Origin: an uncultured Oscillospiraceae bacterium
Lineage (GTDB): Bacteria; Bacillota; Clostridia; Oscillospirales; Oscillospiraceae
Length of the DNA: 38,091 bases
NCBI GenBank assembly: GCA_934572335.1
Contig: CAKTKU010000019.1
Location: 1-38,091 of the forward strand
Direction of reading: 5' to 3'
Position 1 is the stretch's first letter. Each line of letters opens with the position of its first letter. The notes under the pieces were generated by a model. That model did no database searches, had not been told where the DNA came from, and saw only the letters and a list, made by a program, of their open reading frames with translations. Below are positions 29,982 to 38,018 of the stretch, piece after piece. The translations under genes and the position numbers were made by a program.

Positions 29982-32036
29982 TCAATTGAAGCTGTCCGCG
30001 CTCGCGGAGAAGAGACGGTCAATGCGCTTTCGGAGCGCCGCGTGCTCCGGGCTTTCAAGCGCCGCATCCCCGGCGAGGAGCGCCGCGGCGTCCTGCTGCG
30101 CTGTCTGCATCACGTTCACGTCCGCGCCGAGATCGGCCACGTGCATCTCCGGCAGACCGTGCTGCCGCGAGCCGAAGAAATCGCCCGGTCCGCGCAGATG
30201 CAGATCCTCCTCGGATATTTTGAAGCCGTCGTTCGTCTGCGTCATTATTTTCAGCCGCGCCTTAACCTCGTCCCCGCCGGCGTCGGACACCATCACGCAG
30301 TAGCTCTTGTGTTTGCCGCGCCCCACGCGCCCGCGCAGCTGGTGCAGCTGGCTCAGCCCGAAGCGCTCCGCGTTCTCGATTATCATCAGCGCCGCGTTCG
30401 GCACGTCCACGCCGACCTCTATCACCGTCGTGGCGACAAGTATGTCCGTCTCCCCGGCAGCGAACGCCGCCATCGCCGCGTCCTTGTCCTTTGCCTTCAT
30501 CCGCCCGTGCACACACCCCACGCGCAGATCGGGGAACTCCTGCGCGAGCGTATGCGCGTGCTCCTCGGCGGATTTGAGCGGCACGGGCAGCTCGTCATTG
30601 TCGTCCACCATCGGGCACACAACGAACACCTGCCGCCCCTCGCCCGTGAGCTTGCGGATGAAGCCGTTGAGCCGCGCGCGGTAGCTCTCATCCACAGCGA
30701 AGGTGTCCACCTTCTGCCGCCCGGGGGGCAGCTCGTCGATTATCGACACGTCGAGATCGCCGTATATCATCAGCGCGAGCGTGCGCGGTATCGGCGTTGC
30801 GGACATGACGAGCACGTGCGGTCTCGCGCCCTTGGAGATGAGCGCCGAGCGCTGGTTGACGCCGAAGCGGTGCTGCTCGTCCGTCACGACGAGCGCAAGG
30901 CGCGTGTACTCCACATCCGCGCTGAACAGCGCGTGCGTGCCGACGATAACGTCGACCTCGCCCATGGCGAGCGCCGCCTTGACTGCGCGCTTGTCCTTCG
31001 CGCTCATCGACCCCGTCAGCTTCAGCACGCGCAGTCCCAGCGGTGCGAGCAGATTAGATAGGTTTACATAATGCTGGTCCGCTAATATCTCGGTCGGCGC
31101 CATGAACGCGCTCATCCAGCCGCTTTTCCATGTCTGCCATATGAGCGCCGCCGCGACAAGCGTTTTGCCGCTGCCGACGTCACCCTGCAATAATCTGTTC
31201 ATCACGCCGCCGGAGCGCATATCCGCCGCTGCCTCGGTCACGGCGCGCCGCTGTGCGCCGGTGGGGGAGAAGGGGAGCGCGGAGAAGAATTCCTCCATGT
31301 CCGCGCCGCGTATCTTTATGCCGCCCTCGCGCACGCGCTCTTTGCGCATCATGCCAAGCGCGCACGCCAGCACGAACAGCTCCTCGTATATCAGCCGCCG
31401 CCGCGCCACGTCTAGCGCCTGAAAATCGGCGGGGAAGTGTATGTTCTCGTAGGCGTAGCGCGCCGCGGCGAGCTTGCGGAGCGTGCGTACCTCCTCCGGC
31501 AGCACGTCCTCCACGCGGTCCGCGCAGGCGTCCAGCCCCTGCCGTATGCTTTGCAGCAGCACGCGCAGACTCAGCCCGGCGCACAGCTTGTATACCGGTA
31601 TGATGCGCCCGGTCACGCCGCCCACAGTGCCTTCCTTTTCGTGCACGGGGTTTGCCATCGTGCGCCGCCCGCCGTGCTGCTCCACCTTGCCGTAGAACAC
31701 ATAGGTCTCGCCGCGTTCGATCTGGTCTTTTACATAATTCTGATTAAAATATGTTATGTCAACCGAACCAGTGTCGTCCACAGCGCGGAATTTCACCAGC
31801 TCCATCCCGCGGCGTATGCGCACAAGGCGCGGCACGTCCGCCACCGTGGCGAGGATGCACACCGGCTCATCTGCCGGCGTCTCCGCGATGCGGCACATGA
31901 CGCTCCTGTCCTCATATCGGCGGGGGAAGTATGAGATCAGGTCATAGAGAGAAAAGACGCCAAGCTTATTGAGAGCCTGCGCCTTTTTCTCGCCTATACC
32001 CTTTATGTATCTTACATCGGTCGTTAAATCAGCCAT
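29982..32036 (-). CDS. recG: ATP-dependent DNA helicase RecG
   Basis: A 684-residue superfamily 2 helicase that remodels stalled forks and Holliday junctions. The N-terminal wedge/OB domain (about 1-180: IKGIGEKKAQALNKLGVFSL, DLISYFPRRYEDRS) is followed by the motor: Walker A GDVGSGKTLVAAAL, MAPTEILADQHY, DEQHRFGVNQR (motif II with the DEQH typical of RecG), SATPIPRTLAL, and motif V/VI TTVIEVGVDVPNA and QLRGRVGRG. Full length. The ATG at 32036 shares its first base with the apbE stop (TAATG). It is the last gene of an aldo/keto reductase-apbE-recG transcript; the grouping has no evident functional logic. Confidence 0.97.
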   Translation of the reverse strand: MADLTTDVRYIKGIGEKKAQALNKLGVFSLYDLISYFPRRYEDRSVMCRIAETPADEPVCILATVADVPRLVRIRRGMELVKFRAVDDTGSVDITYFNQNYVKDQIERGETYVFYGKVEQHGGRRTMANPVHEKEGTVGGVTGRIIPVYKLCAGLSLRVLLQSIRQGLDACADRVEDVLPEEVRTLRKLAAARYAYENIHFPADFQALDVARRRLIYEELFVLACALGMMRKERVREGGIKIRGADMEEFFSALPFSPTGAQRRAVTEAAADMRSGGVMNRLLQGDVGSGKTLVAAALIWQTWKSGWMSAFMAPTEILADQHYVNLSNLLAPLGLRVLKLTGSMSAKDKRAVKAALAMGEVDVIVGTHALFSADVEYTRLALVVTDEQHRFGVNQRSALISKGARPHVLVMSATPIPRTLALMIYGDLDVSIIDELPPGRQKVDTFAVDESYRARLNGFIRKLTGEGRQVFVVCPMVDDNDELPVPLKSAEEHAHTLAQEFPDLRVGCVHGRMKAKDKDAAMAAFAAGETDILVATTVIEVGVDVPNAALMIIENAERFGLSQLHQLRGRVGRGKHKSYCVMVSDAGGDEVKARLKIMTQTNDGFKISEEDLHLRGPGDFFGSRQHGLPEMHVADLGADVNVMQTAQQDAAALLAGDAALESPEHAALRKRIDRLFSASADSFN

Positions 32037-33085
32037 TATTCAACAAATTTCAGCCCGTAGTTCTCGTTCGTGAGCGTGAACTCCTCGATAAGCCCCTTTG
32101 TGCAGATGATCTGGCTGTCCTTCGTCACGAGTATCATTTCAAACCCGCCGTAGGTGCGCCAGTAGCTTATGGCTCTCGACTCGCCTAGCACGTACATCGC
32201 CGTGGAGAGACTGTCTGCCATTGTCCCGTCGGAGCAGATGATGGTGACGGATTGGAGCGTGTTCGTCACGGGGTAGCCGGAGGTGGGATTGATGATGTGC
32301 TGATACGTCGTCCCGCGAGAATCCGTGAAATAGCGCTGATACCCGCCGCTTGTCACAACGGCGGTCTCGCCTACGCTCACAACGCCGAGATAGCTTGACG
32401 TGTTTGCGGGATCCTGCACCGCGACCTTCCACTCCGTCCCGTCGGGCTTGAGCCCGAGGGTCTGCACGTTGCCGCCGAGGGAGATTATCCCGCTCGTCAC
32501 GCCCGCCTGGCGCATGGCCTCGATGGCGTTGTCCGCCGCGCACCCCTTTGCGACCGAGGCGAAGCTCATTTCGCCGTAGGAGGGGATGGTGACGGAGTAC
32601 GACCCGGAGGCGGGGAAGCTTGACAGCACAAGCTTGTCAAAGCAGAGGCGCGAAAGGTCCTCGGCGATCTCCTCGCTCGTGGGGACGTAGTATTTCCCGT
32701 CGATAAAGCCCCAGCGCTTCACGAGGGGGTAGAGCGTCAGATCGAGCGCGCCCTCGCTCTGGGTGTACACGGTGTGCGCCGTGCTTATCATCTTCGCAAT
32801 CTGCCCGGAAATGACGGTGCTTGCGCCCTGCGCGTGGTTGATGGCGTACACGGTGCTCGTGCTCAGCTCGGGGTCAAGCGCGTTGTCCATGGAGAGGATG
32901 ATGCTCTCCGCGGCGCTCAGCCCGGCGTTTGCGTTCTTGCCGTAGGCTGTCAGCGTCATGACCGTGTCCATCGCGTATACCTCGCGCTGTGTCTCCCGCG
33001 TCTCGCCGCACCCCGCGAGGGGGACGAGCATCGCCGCGCACAGCACGATGCATATGAGCTTATAAAAGGTCCTTGTGTGCTTCAT
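32036..33085 (-). CDS. apbE: FAD:protein FMN transferase ApbE, lipoprotein
   Basis: A 349-residue extracytoplasmic enzyme that attaches FMN from FAD to a Ser/Thr of target flavoproteins. The signal peptide ends in a lipobox LAGC (Cys26), so it is a lipoprotein. ApbE blocks: VYAMDTVMTLTAYG, the SVAKGCAADNAIEAM stretch, SLGGNVQTLG, and QHIINPTSGYPV with the following TIICSDGTMADSLSTAMYVLG metal-binding region (read in parts). Natural targets include RnfG/NqrC and secreted reductases; none is in the window. The start lies inside the end of the aldo/keto reductase gene (26-base overlap) with a weak ribosome site. It needs flavin, and ribU is 4 kb away. Confidence 0.94.
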   Translation of the reverse strand: MKHTRTFYKLICIVLCAAMLVPLAGCGETRETQREVYAMDTVMTLTAYGKNANAGLSAAESIILSMDNALDPELSTSTVYAINHAQGASTVISGQIAKMISTAHTVYTQSEGALDLTLYPLVKRWGFIDGKYYVPTSEEIAEDLSRLCFDKLVLSSFPASGSYSVTIPSYGEMSFASVAKGCAADNAIEAMRQAGVTSGIISLGGNVQTLGLKPDGTEWKVAVQDPANTSSYLGVVSVGETAVVTSGGYQRYFTDSRGTTYQHIINPTSGYPVTNTLQSVTIICSDGTMADSLSTAMYVLGESRAISYWRTYGGFEMILVTKDSQIICTKGLIEEFTLTNENYGLKFVE

Positions 33086-34091
33086 AAAACTCGTTGTAAT
33101 CCTTTAGCATATATTTCAAGAGCTTCGGCGTGTCGAGCTGATACGGGCAGCGCACGCTGCACTTGCCGCACTCGATACAGTCGTTGATCTTGTTCATCTT
33201 CTGACGCCATTCCTCGGTCATGTACTGCTGCCACGGAGAGCGGCGCAGCAGCATGTTCATGCGCGCGCACTGGCGTATCTCAATGCCGACGGTGCATGGC
33301 ATGCAGTAGCCGCAGCTGCGGCAGAAGCTGCCCGTCAGCTCGCGGCGGTCCGCGTCGATCGCGGCACGCAGAGCGTCGTCCAGCACGGGATCCTCCTCCG
33401 CCAGCGCGATCCAGTTGTCCAGCTCCGCCATGCTCTGTATGCCCCAGATGGGGACGACGTTGGGGTATTCGTTCATGAACGCGTGACAGGCGCGTGTGTT
33501 CGTGCCCAGAAGCCCGCCCGCGAGCCCCTTCATGGCGATGTAGCCCATGTCCGCCTTCTCGCAGCGCTCCGCGAGCGCGAGATCGCGCTTGGAGGATATG
33601 TAGCTGAAAGGAAACTGCATCGTCTCGAAGCGACCGCTCGCGATGCACGCCTCGGCAACGTCGATGCGGTGGGACGTCACGCCGATGTGACCTATCCAGC
33701 CGCGGCGCTTCGCCTCCAGCGCGCCCGCCATCGCCCCGTTGGGATCGTCCGGGTCTGGCACGCGCGTGACCTGATGGAACTGGAAGAGGTCGATATAGTC
33801 CGTTTTCATCATGCGGAGGCTGTTTTCGATATGCGCAAGTACACCGGCCTTGTCCTGCGCGGCGCTCTTTGTGGACAGCACGATCTTATCGCGCACATCG
33901 GAGAGGGCGAGACCTATCTTCTTCTCACTGTCGGTGTAGGCGTTCGCGGTGTCGAAAAACGTGATGCCGCGCTCATATGCCGCGCGCAGCAGCTTCACGG
34001 CGTCGTCCTCGCCGCAGCGCTGTACGGGCAGGCAGCCCATGGCGGGTTTTGAAACGATTAGCTCGGTCTTGCCAAGTCTGACGTATTTCAT
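33060..34091 (-). CDS. Aldo/keto reductase with C-terminal 4Fe-4S ferredoxin-type domain
   Basis: A 343-residue protein. The TIM-barrel aldo/keto reductase part (about 1-270) has the catalytic tetrad: Asp in FFDTANAYTDSE, Tyr in the same block, Lys in VLSTKSAAQD, His in LFQFHQV. The C-terminal part carries two cysteine clusters: CRSCGYCMPC and CIECGKCSVRCP, expected to bind 4Fe-4S centres, as in the clostridial AKR-ferredoxin fusion family. Electrons could thus come from ferredoxin as well as NAD(P)H; substrate unknown. The ATG at 34091 is used since GGAGG stands eight bases before it; an ATG six bases earlier is too close. Perfect-spacing promoter upstream. Confidence 0.92.
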   Translation of the reverse strand: MKYVRLGKTELIVSKPAMGCLPVQRCGEDDAVKLLRAAYERGITFFDTANAYTDSEKKIGLALSDVRDKIVLSTKSAAQDKAGVLAHIENSLRMMKTDYIDLFQFHQVTRVPDPDDPNGAMAGALEAKRRGWIGHIGVTSHRIDVAEACIASGRFETMQFPFSYISSKRDLALAERCEKADMGYIAMKGLAGGLLGTNTRACHAFMNEYPNVVPIWGIQSMAELDNWIALAEEDPVLDDALRAAIDADRRELTGSFCRSCGYCMPCTVGIEIRQCARMNMLLRRSPWQQYMTEEWRQKMNKINDCIECGKCSVRCPYQLDTPKLLKYMLKDYNEFYEAHKDLL

Positions 34092-34126
34092 TGTCATACC
34101 CTCCGGTTCGATGGATTAATCAATAT

Positions 34127-34155
34127 ATTATAGCAGAAAATGCCCATTTTGTAAA
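34127..34155 (-). promoter_or_regulatory. Promoter of the aldo/keto reductase-apbE-recG operon
   Basis: On the minus strand TTTACA (34150-34155) and TATAAT (34127-34132) are 17 bases apart, 36 bases before the start codon. Confidence 0.85.
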
Positions 34156-34168
34156 TACACGGGGCGCA

Positions 34169-34780
34169 TCACGCGCCGCGCTCGTCCATTGCGCGGCTGA
34201 GCTTGCGCTTTATCCGCTGCAAGGCGGAGTCCACGGATTTCACGGGCTTGCGGCAGCGCGCGGCGATCTCCTCATAGCTCTCCCCGTCCAGATACCCTGC
34301 CAGCACCTGCTTTTCCAGCGGCGAGAGCAGCGAGCGCGCGAGCATATAGAGGTCATTCTTGTTCTCCTGCTCTATCACAAGCTCCTCCGGCGTGCGGGCG
34401 TAGTCCTGCGCGAGCGCGGCGGCGTCCTCCCCGTCCTCGCCGTAAAGCTCCTCCAGCGACAGGCGGTAGTTCAGCGGCATGTGCTTGAAGCGCGAGGCCG
34501 CCTTTATCGCCGAGAGTATGCGCCGGCGTATGCAGACCTCGGCATAGGACCTGAAGCTCGTCCCCGTGCCGGGGCGGTAGCTCTGCATGGAGCTGACGAG
34601 CCCGATCATGCCCTCCTGTATAAGATCCTCGCTGTCCCCGCCGACGAGGAAGTACGGGCGGGTGCAGCGCTTTATGACCGGGCGGTAGCGCACGGCCAGT
34701 TCACTGCCCGCCTCGCCGTTGCCGCCGTGAAAAAGCTCCAGCAGCTCGTCGTCCGTCATGCGTGTGTAGTCAAGCGCCAT
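34169..34780 (-). CDS. sigH: RNA polymerase sigma factor SigH (Spo0H)
   Basis: A 203-residue sigma-70 family factor. Region 2 reads YFLVGGDSEDLIQEGMIGLV, almost the same as Bacillus SigH (YFLIGADREDIVQEGMIGLY), followed by SFRSYAEVCIRRRILSAIKA and FKHMPLNYRLSLEE. Region 4 reads LSPLEKQVLAGYLDGESYEE and KPVKSVDSALQRIKRKL. SigH directs early sporulation and transition-phase genes in spore formers. AGGAGG lies eight bases upstream of the ATG. It is 36 bases behind the isomerase gene and has no separate promoter that I can see, so it may share the isomerase promoter. Confidence 0.92.
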   Translation of the reverse strand: MALDYTRMTDDELLELFHGGNGEAGSELAVRYRPVIKRCTRPYFLVGGDSEDLIQEGMIGLVSSMQSYRPGTGTSFRSYAEVCIRRRILSAIKAASRFKHMPLNYRLSLEELYGEDGEDAAALAQDYARTPEELVIEQENKNDLYMLARSLLSPLEKQVLAGYLDGESYEEIAARCRKPVKSVDSALQRIKRKLSRAMDERGA

Positions 34781-34816
34781 GCGCGCACCTCCTGTCGGTG
34801 GGTTTATGCGGTGTCG

Positions 34817-35503
34817 TTATTTTGCCGCGGGATATTCGCAGCACAGCAGTCGGTAGGGCGCCTCGTCCTCCTCAATGGTCGGGAAGCGTCCGACGGGAGG
34901 GTTGAAGCGGTTGTCGGTGTTGTCGTCGTTGCACTGGCTCACTTCGCCAAGCAGCACAGCACCCGTGCCGGGCTCGACCTCAAAATCGTGGTACATGTAT
35001 GGATAAATGGTGATGCTCTCGCCGGGGGTCAGGCGCACCTGCGTCCCCGCCGGGACGGTCATTGCCCGCCCGTCGACGTGGACTTCCACGTCCGTGACCT
35101 TGTCTATCTCCTCGTCGGGGAGGGAGTTATACACGCGGATGAGCACGTTCCCGCCGCCGCGGTTGATGATGTCCTCCATCTTTGACCAGTGGAAGTGCAT
35201 GGGGGAATACTGCCCCTCACGGATGTACAGCAGCTTCTCCGCGTAGGTCTTGGTGTATTTGTCGCGCATTTTGAGGTTGCCGTTTCTCAGCGTGATGAGC
35301 GAGAAGCCGACCTTGTCAAAGTCGCCCAGACCGTAATCCGTAATGTCCCAGCCGAGCATGTTGTCGCGTATCTCGTCGTACTCGTGTCCTTTTTCCGCCC
35401 ACTCCTCCGGCGTGAAATTGCAGAACGGCGGCAGGGTGAACCCGTGCTGTATCGCCGTCTGCTCAAGCTCCCGCAGGGCGGCGTTTATCTCGCTGCGTTT
35501 CAT
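34817..35503 (-). CDS. D-lyxose/D-mannose isomerase family protein
   Basis: A 228-residue cupin-fold sugar isomerase. The metal site is visible as H-x-H in YSPMHFHWSKMED with the nearby Glu, and a later His in MYHDFEVEPG. The family pattern AEKLLYIREGQYSPMHFHW (and INRGGGNVLIRVYNS) matches bacterial D-lyxose isomerases, which interconvert D-lyxose with D-xylulose and D-mannose with D-fructose. GGAGG stands eight bases before the ATG. Its strong promoter has a 20-bp palindrome over the -10, so it is probably tightly repressed. It precedes sigH, an unexpected partner. Confidence 0.88.
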   Translation of the reverse strand: MKRSEINAALRELEQTAIQHGFTLPPFCNFTPEEWAEKGHEYDEIRDNMLGWDITDYGLGDFDKVGFSLITLRNGNLKMRDKYTKTYAEKLLYIREGQYSPMHFHWSKMEDIINRGGGNVLIRVYNSLPDEEIDKVTDVEVHVDGRAMTVPAGTQVRLTPGESITIYPYMYHDFEVEPGTGAVLLGEVSQCNDDNTDNRFNPPVGRFPTIEEDEAPYRLLCCEYPAAK

Positions 35504-35539
35504 TGTGTGAACCTCCGATCGTAATGGAAAATTCCTGTA

Positions 35540-35582
35540 TATTATCTGTGCAGATAATAAGCTTTTCCGCGCATATTGTCAA
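35540..35582 (-). promoter_or_regulatory. Promoter of the isomerase-sigH unit with palindromic operator
   Basis: On the minus strand TTGACA (35577-35582) and TATTAT (35554-35559) are 17 bases apart. TATTATCTGTGCAGATAATA (35540-35559) is a perfect 20-bp palindrome covering the -10 and the start of transcription. The promoter begins 12 bases after the LexA-like repressor gene. Confidence 0.85.
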
Positions 35583-35593
35583 GTAACATACTG

Positions 35594-36289
35594 TTAACTC
35601 AGCACTTTCCCGAGCACTCTCAGCGGCAGCTCCGGCGAGATGATGATGTCCTTGTAGCTGGGGTTGAGCGAGTGGAGCATGAGCGCGTCCTTCCCCGCGG
35701 CAAGCTCCTTGAGATAGGCGCAGCCGTCGTAGAGGAATATGCCGATCTCGCCCGTCATGAGACTGCGCTGCTGGCGCACCCAGATGACCTCGCCGTCGTG
35801 ATAGCGCGGCTCCATGCTGTCGCCAGCGACGCGCACGCCGAAGTTGGAGCCCTCCGGCACCTCCGCGCCGACCTCCACCATCTCGTAGTTCTCCCCGTCG
35901 AGGAATTGCCCCGTCCCGGCGGAGACCGCCAGCGAATACAGCGGCAGGGTGCGCACAGCGACCTCGCCGCCGCGGCGCGGACTGTACCGCCCGCTCGCTA
36001 TCAAAAGCTCCCGGTATTCCGCGAGCTTTTGCCGCCCGGCGGCATTGAGCCCGGCGTAAGCGCCGTATTTGCCGTTTGTGAATTCGCCGAGCACATCGTC
36101 TATCCCAAGCGCCGCGCAGAGAATGATGAACTGCCGCGCGTTCGGCAGCGTCGTGCCGTTTTCCCACTTGCACACCGCCTGATTCGTTACCTCCACGCCC
36201 AGCATCGTCAGCCGCGCGGCAAGCCCCGCCTGACTCAGCCCCGCGTTCCGCCTCGCCTCGCTTATCGTCTTTCCTATGTCCATGCTCAT
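35594..36289 (-). CDS. LexA/CI-like repressor: XRE helix-turn-helix with S24 self-cleavage domain
   Basis: A 231-residue repressor. The N-terminal XRE domain (about 5-65: SEARRNAGLSQAGLAARL, TNQAVCKWENGTTLPN) binds DNA. The C-terminal S24 domain has all parts of RecA-stimulated autocleavage: the scissile Ala124-Gly125 (AVSAGTG), nucleophile Ser158 (GDSMEP) and general base Lys194 (YLKEL). It should therefore be inactivated after DNA damage, derepressing its targets. It overlaps the YolD-like gene by four bases (ATGA) and is third in the polymerase operon, so it probably represses that operon. Palindromes at 37914-37928 and 35540-35559 are candidate operators. An ATG six bases downstream is an alternative start. 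It could also be a prophage-type repressor, but no phage genes adjoin. Confidence 0.92.
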   Translation of the reverse strand: MSMDIGKTISEARRNAGLSQAGLAARLTMLGVEVTNQAVCKWENGTTLPNARQFIILCAALGIDDVLGEFTNGKYGAYAGLNAAGRQKLAEYRELLIASGRYSPRRGGEVAVRTLPLYSLAVSAGTGQFLDGENYEMVEVGAEVPEGSNFGVRVAGDSMEPRYHDGEVIWVRQQRSLMTGEIGIFLYDGCAYLKELAAGKDALMLHSLNPSYKDIIISPELPLRVLGKVLS

Positions 36290-36603
36290 ATATCCTCTCT
36301 CTCGATGTTTTTCAGATCGTCCAGCGGGATGCGTACCTCGCCCAGAATGAGGCGGCGCGCCGTCAGGTCTATCTTTGTCACCGCCCCGCTCACACGGACG
36401 TACCGCCCGCCGTGGTAGTATTCCACCGTTACGCCGTCGCCCGGCTCAAGGTTCTGCAGCTTTGCGTTCAGCTCCTGCTGCGCGTCCTCGCCGAGGTATA
36501 TCCGCCTCTCGCGCACCTGCTCCTGCGCCAGCAGCGCCTTGTCCAGCCCCTTTAGCGGGGAGAACGCCATGAACTGCTTGGCGCGCTCTGCGTTCGTCAT
36601 CAT
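36286..36603 (-). CDS. YolD-like family protein
   Basis: A 105-residue protein with the YolD opening AKQFMAFSPLKGLDKALLAQ and a C-terminal small beta-barrel (VTVEYYHGGRYVRVSGAVTK, LGEVRIPLDDL). YolD-like proteins are regularly encoded next to UmuC/UvrX-type Y-family polymerases in Firmicutes and are thought to stand in for UmuD as polymerase partners or regulators; the biochemical role is not established. It overlaps both neighbours by four bases, so polymerase, YolD and repressor are made in a fixed ratio. GGAGG is nine bases before the ATG. Confidence 0.85.
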   Translation of the reverse strand: MMTNAERAKQFMAFSPLKGLDKALLAQEQVRERRIYLGEDAQQELNAKLQNLEPGDGVTVEYYHGGRYVRVSGAVTKIDLTARRLILGEVRIPLDDLKNIEREDI

Positions 36604-37874
36604 GCCTTGTGTCCTCCTATCTGTGCGTTGCGTTCAAGGGTCTTTGCGCCCTCGAGCAGGTTGAAGCCCTTGAAGATGCCGTTCTTGCCGTACTTTGCCT
36701 TGATGTCTATCACCGCGCGCTGAAGCCGCTGCTCGCGCTCCTGCTCCTCCGCCGGTGAGAATATGTCGTATTGCATATGCTCCTGCCGCGTCAGTTTGCC
36801 AAAGCATATGTTCAGCCGGAATACGTCCGCCTGACGCACGGCCACACGGTCGTATAGCTCACCGGTGTATTCCATCAGCTTTTTTGTTGAGCTTGTCGGT
36901 TTTTCCAGCGTCATGCTGCCGTGTGCGGGCTTGACCTCGGCAGAGAACGAGTACCCCAGCGACAGGCTTATCGACCCTGCCGCCACGCCCAGCTTTACAA
37001 GCTCAAGGCTAAGCACTTCCGCCATTTCCAGCATCAGCAGCCGCGCGCCCGCCACGCCGTACCCGCAGTGCAGCACCTGCCCCGTGGAGAGGGAGTTATT
37101 CTGCGGGACATAGTTTTTTATGTCGGCGATACCGGCGCTCTCGCGTCCCCATGCGTGGTCTATCAGCAGCTGCGCGTCCACGCCGAAGGTCTTGTATAAA
37201 AGCGCCTCGTCCGTCTGCGTTATCTCGCGCATCGTGCGTATGCCCAGATGCGCCAGCCGCCCCACCGTGCCCACATTGATGTGCCAGAAGTCCGTCAGCG
37301 GCGTGTGGTCCCACAGCGTCTCGCGGTAGCTCTCCTCCGTCAGCACGCCGATGAACTCCGGCGAACGCTTGGAGATGACGTCCAGCGCGATCTTCGCAAG
37401 ATACAGGTTCGTCCCTATGCCGCAGGTCGCAGCGATGCCCGTCTCGGCGTACACATCGCGCATCACGGCGCGCGCGAATTCCAGCGGGGTCATGCCCCGC
37501 GCACCCATGTACGCCGTCGCGTCCATGAATACTTCGTCGATGGAGTATATGTGTATATCCTCCTTGGCGGCGTAGCGCAGGTATATGCCGTATATCCGCG
37601 CGGAGTAGTCGATGTACAGCTGCATGCGCGGCGGCGCCATGATGTACTCCACACCTTTGGGTATCTCGTACACGCGCCCGCGGCTCTTCGCGCCCAGCGC
37701 CTTTATCGCGGGCGTCGCCGCGAGGCATATCGTCCTGTCGCCGCGCGAGGGGTCGGCGACGACGAGGTTCGTGGTGAACGGGTCAAGCCCGCGCTCCACG
37801 CACTCCACCGACGCGAAGAACGACTTCAGGTCAAAGCACATATAGGTCTTTTCTCTGCCGCTGCCCGCCGCCAT
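36600..37874 (-). CDS. Y-family translesion DNA polymerase (UmuC/UvrX-like, ImpB/MucB/SamB family)
   Basis: A 424-residue error-prone polymerase. The two metal-binding motifs are intact: FDLKSFFASVE (D15) and YSIDEVFMD (D113, E114). The palm, thumb and little-finger order is normal: CGIGTNLYLAKIALDVISKR (helix-hairpin-helix approach), the DFWHINVGTVGRL segment, and the tail NLLEGAKTLERNAQIGGHKA that marks the UmuC/UvrX subgroup rather than DinB/Pol IV. It should copy past DNA lesions. GAGGAG lies eight bases before the ATG (37874). It leads a three-gene operon with a YolD-like protein and a self-cleaving repressor: a self-contained damage-inducible cassette. Confidence 0.93.
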   Translation of the reverse strand: MAAGSGREKTYMCFDLKSFFASVECVERGLDPFTTNLVVADPSRGDRTICLAATPAIKALGAKSRGRVYEIPKGVEYIMAPPRMQLYIDYSARIYGIYLRYAAKEDIHIYSIDEVFMDATAYMGARGMTPLEFARAVMRDVYAETGIAATCGIGTNLYLAKIALDVISKRSPEFIGVLTEESYRETLWDHTPLTDFWHINVGTVGRLAHLGIRTMREITQTDEALLYKTFGVDAQLLIDHAWGRESAGIADIKNYVPQNNSLSTGQVLHCGYGVAGARLLMLEMAEVLSLELVKLGVAAGSISLSLGYSFSAEVKPAHGSMTLEKPTSSTKKLMEYTGELYDRVAVRQADVFRLNICFGKLTRQEHMQYDIFSPAEEQEREQRLQRAVIDIKAKYGKNGIFKGFNLLEGAKTLERNAQIGGHKA

Positions 37875-37906
37875 TGCGCAAATCTCCTCTTTAGATAGAT
37901 AACTAT

Positions 37907-37935
37907 ATTATAGTATCTTAATAAGATAAAATCAA
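37907..37935 (-). promoter_or_regulatory. Promoter of the Y-polymerase cassette with operator in the spacer
   Basis: On the minus strand TTGATT (37930-37935) and TATAAT (37907-37912) are 17 bases apart. The dyad TATCTT-AAT-AAGATA (37914-37928) fills the spacer. No Bacillus-type LexA box (CGAAC-N4-GTTCG) is visible. Confidence 0.8.
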
Positions 37936-37943
37936 GAGGGATA

Positions 37944-37961
37944 TGTATACATATGTATACA
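37944..37961. promoter_or_regulatory. 18-bp palindrome upstream of the Y-polymerase promoter
   Basis: TGTATACATATGTATACA is a perfect palindrome nine bases upstream of the -35; it also contains two direct copies of ATATGTATAC (37941-37960). Candidate regulator site. Confidence 0.6.
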
Positions 37962-38018
37962 AAGCTCAGACTGTTAAAGAATTATGCACTGAAGACAGAA
38001 AACAGAGCAGCAGGGGAG

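Noticed and set aside
37907..37961. Search for a Bacillus-type LexA box before the Y-polymerase operon
   Set aside because: No CGAAC-N4-GTTCG-like site is present; the dyads seen have other sequences.
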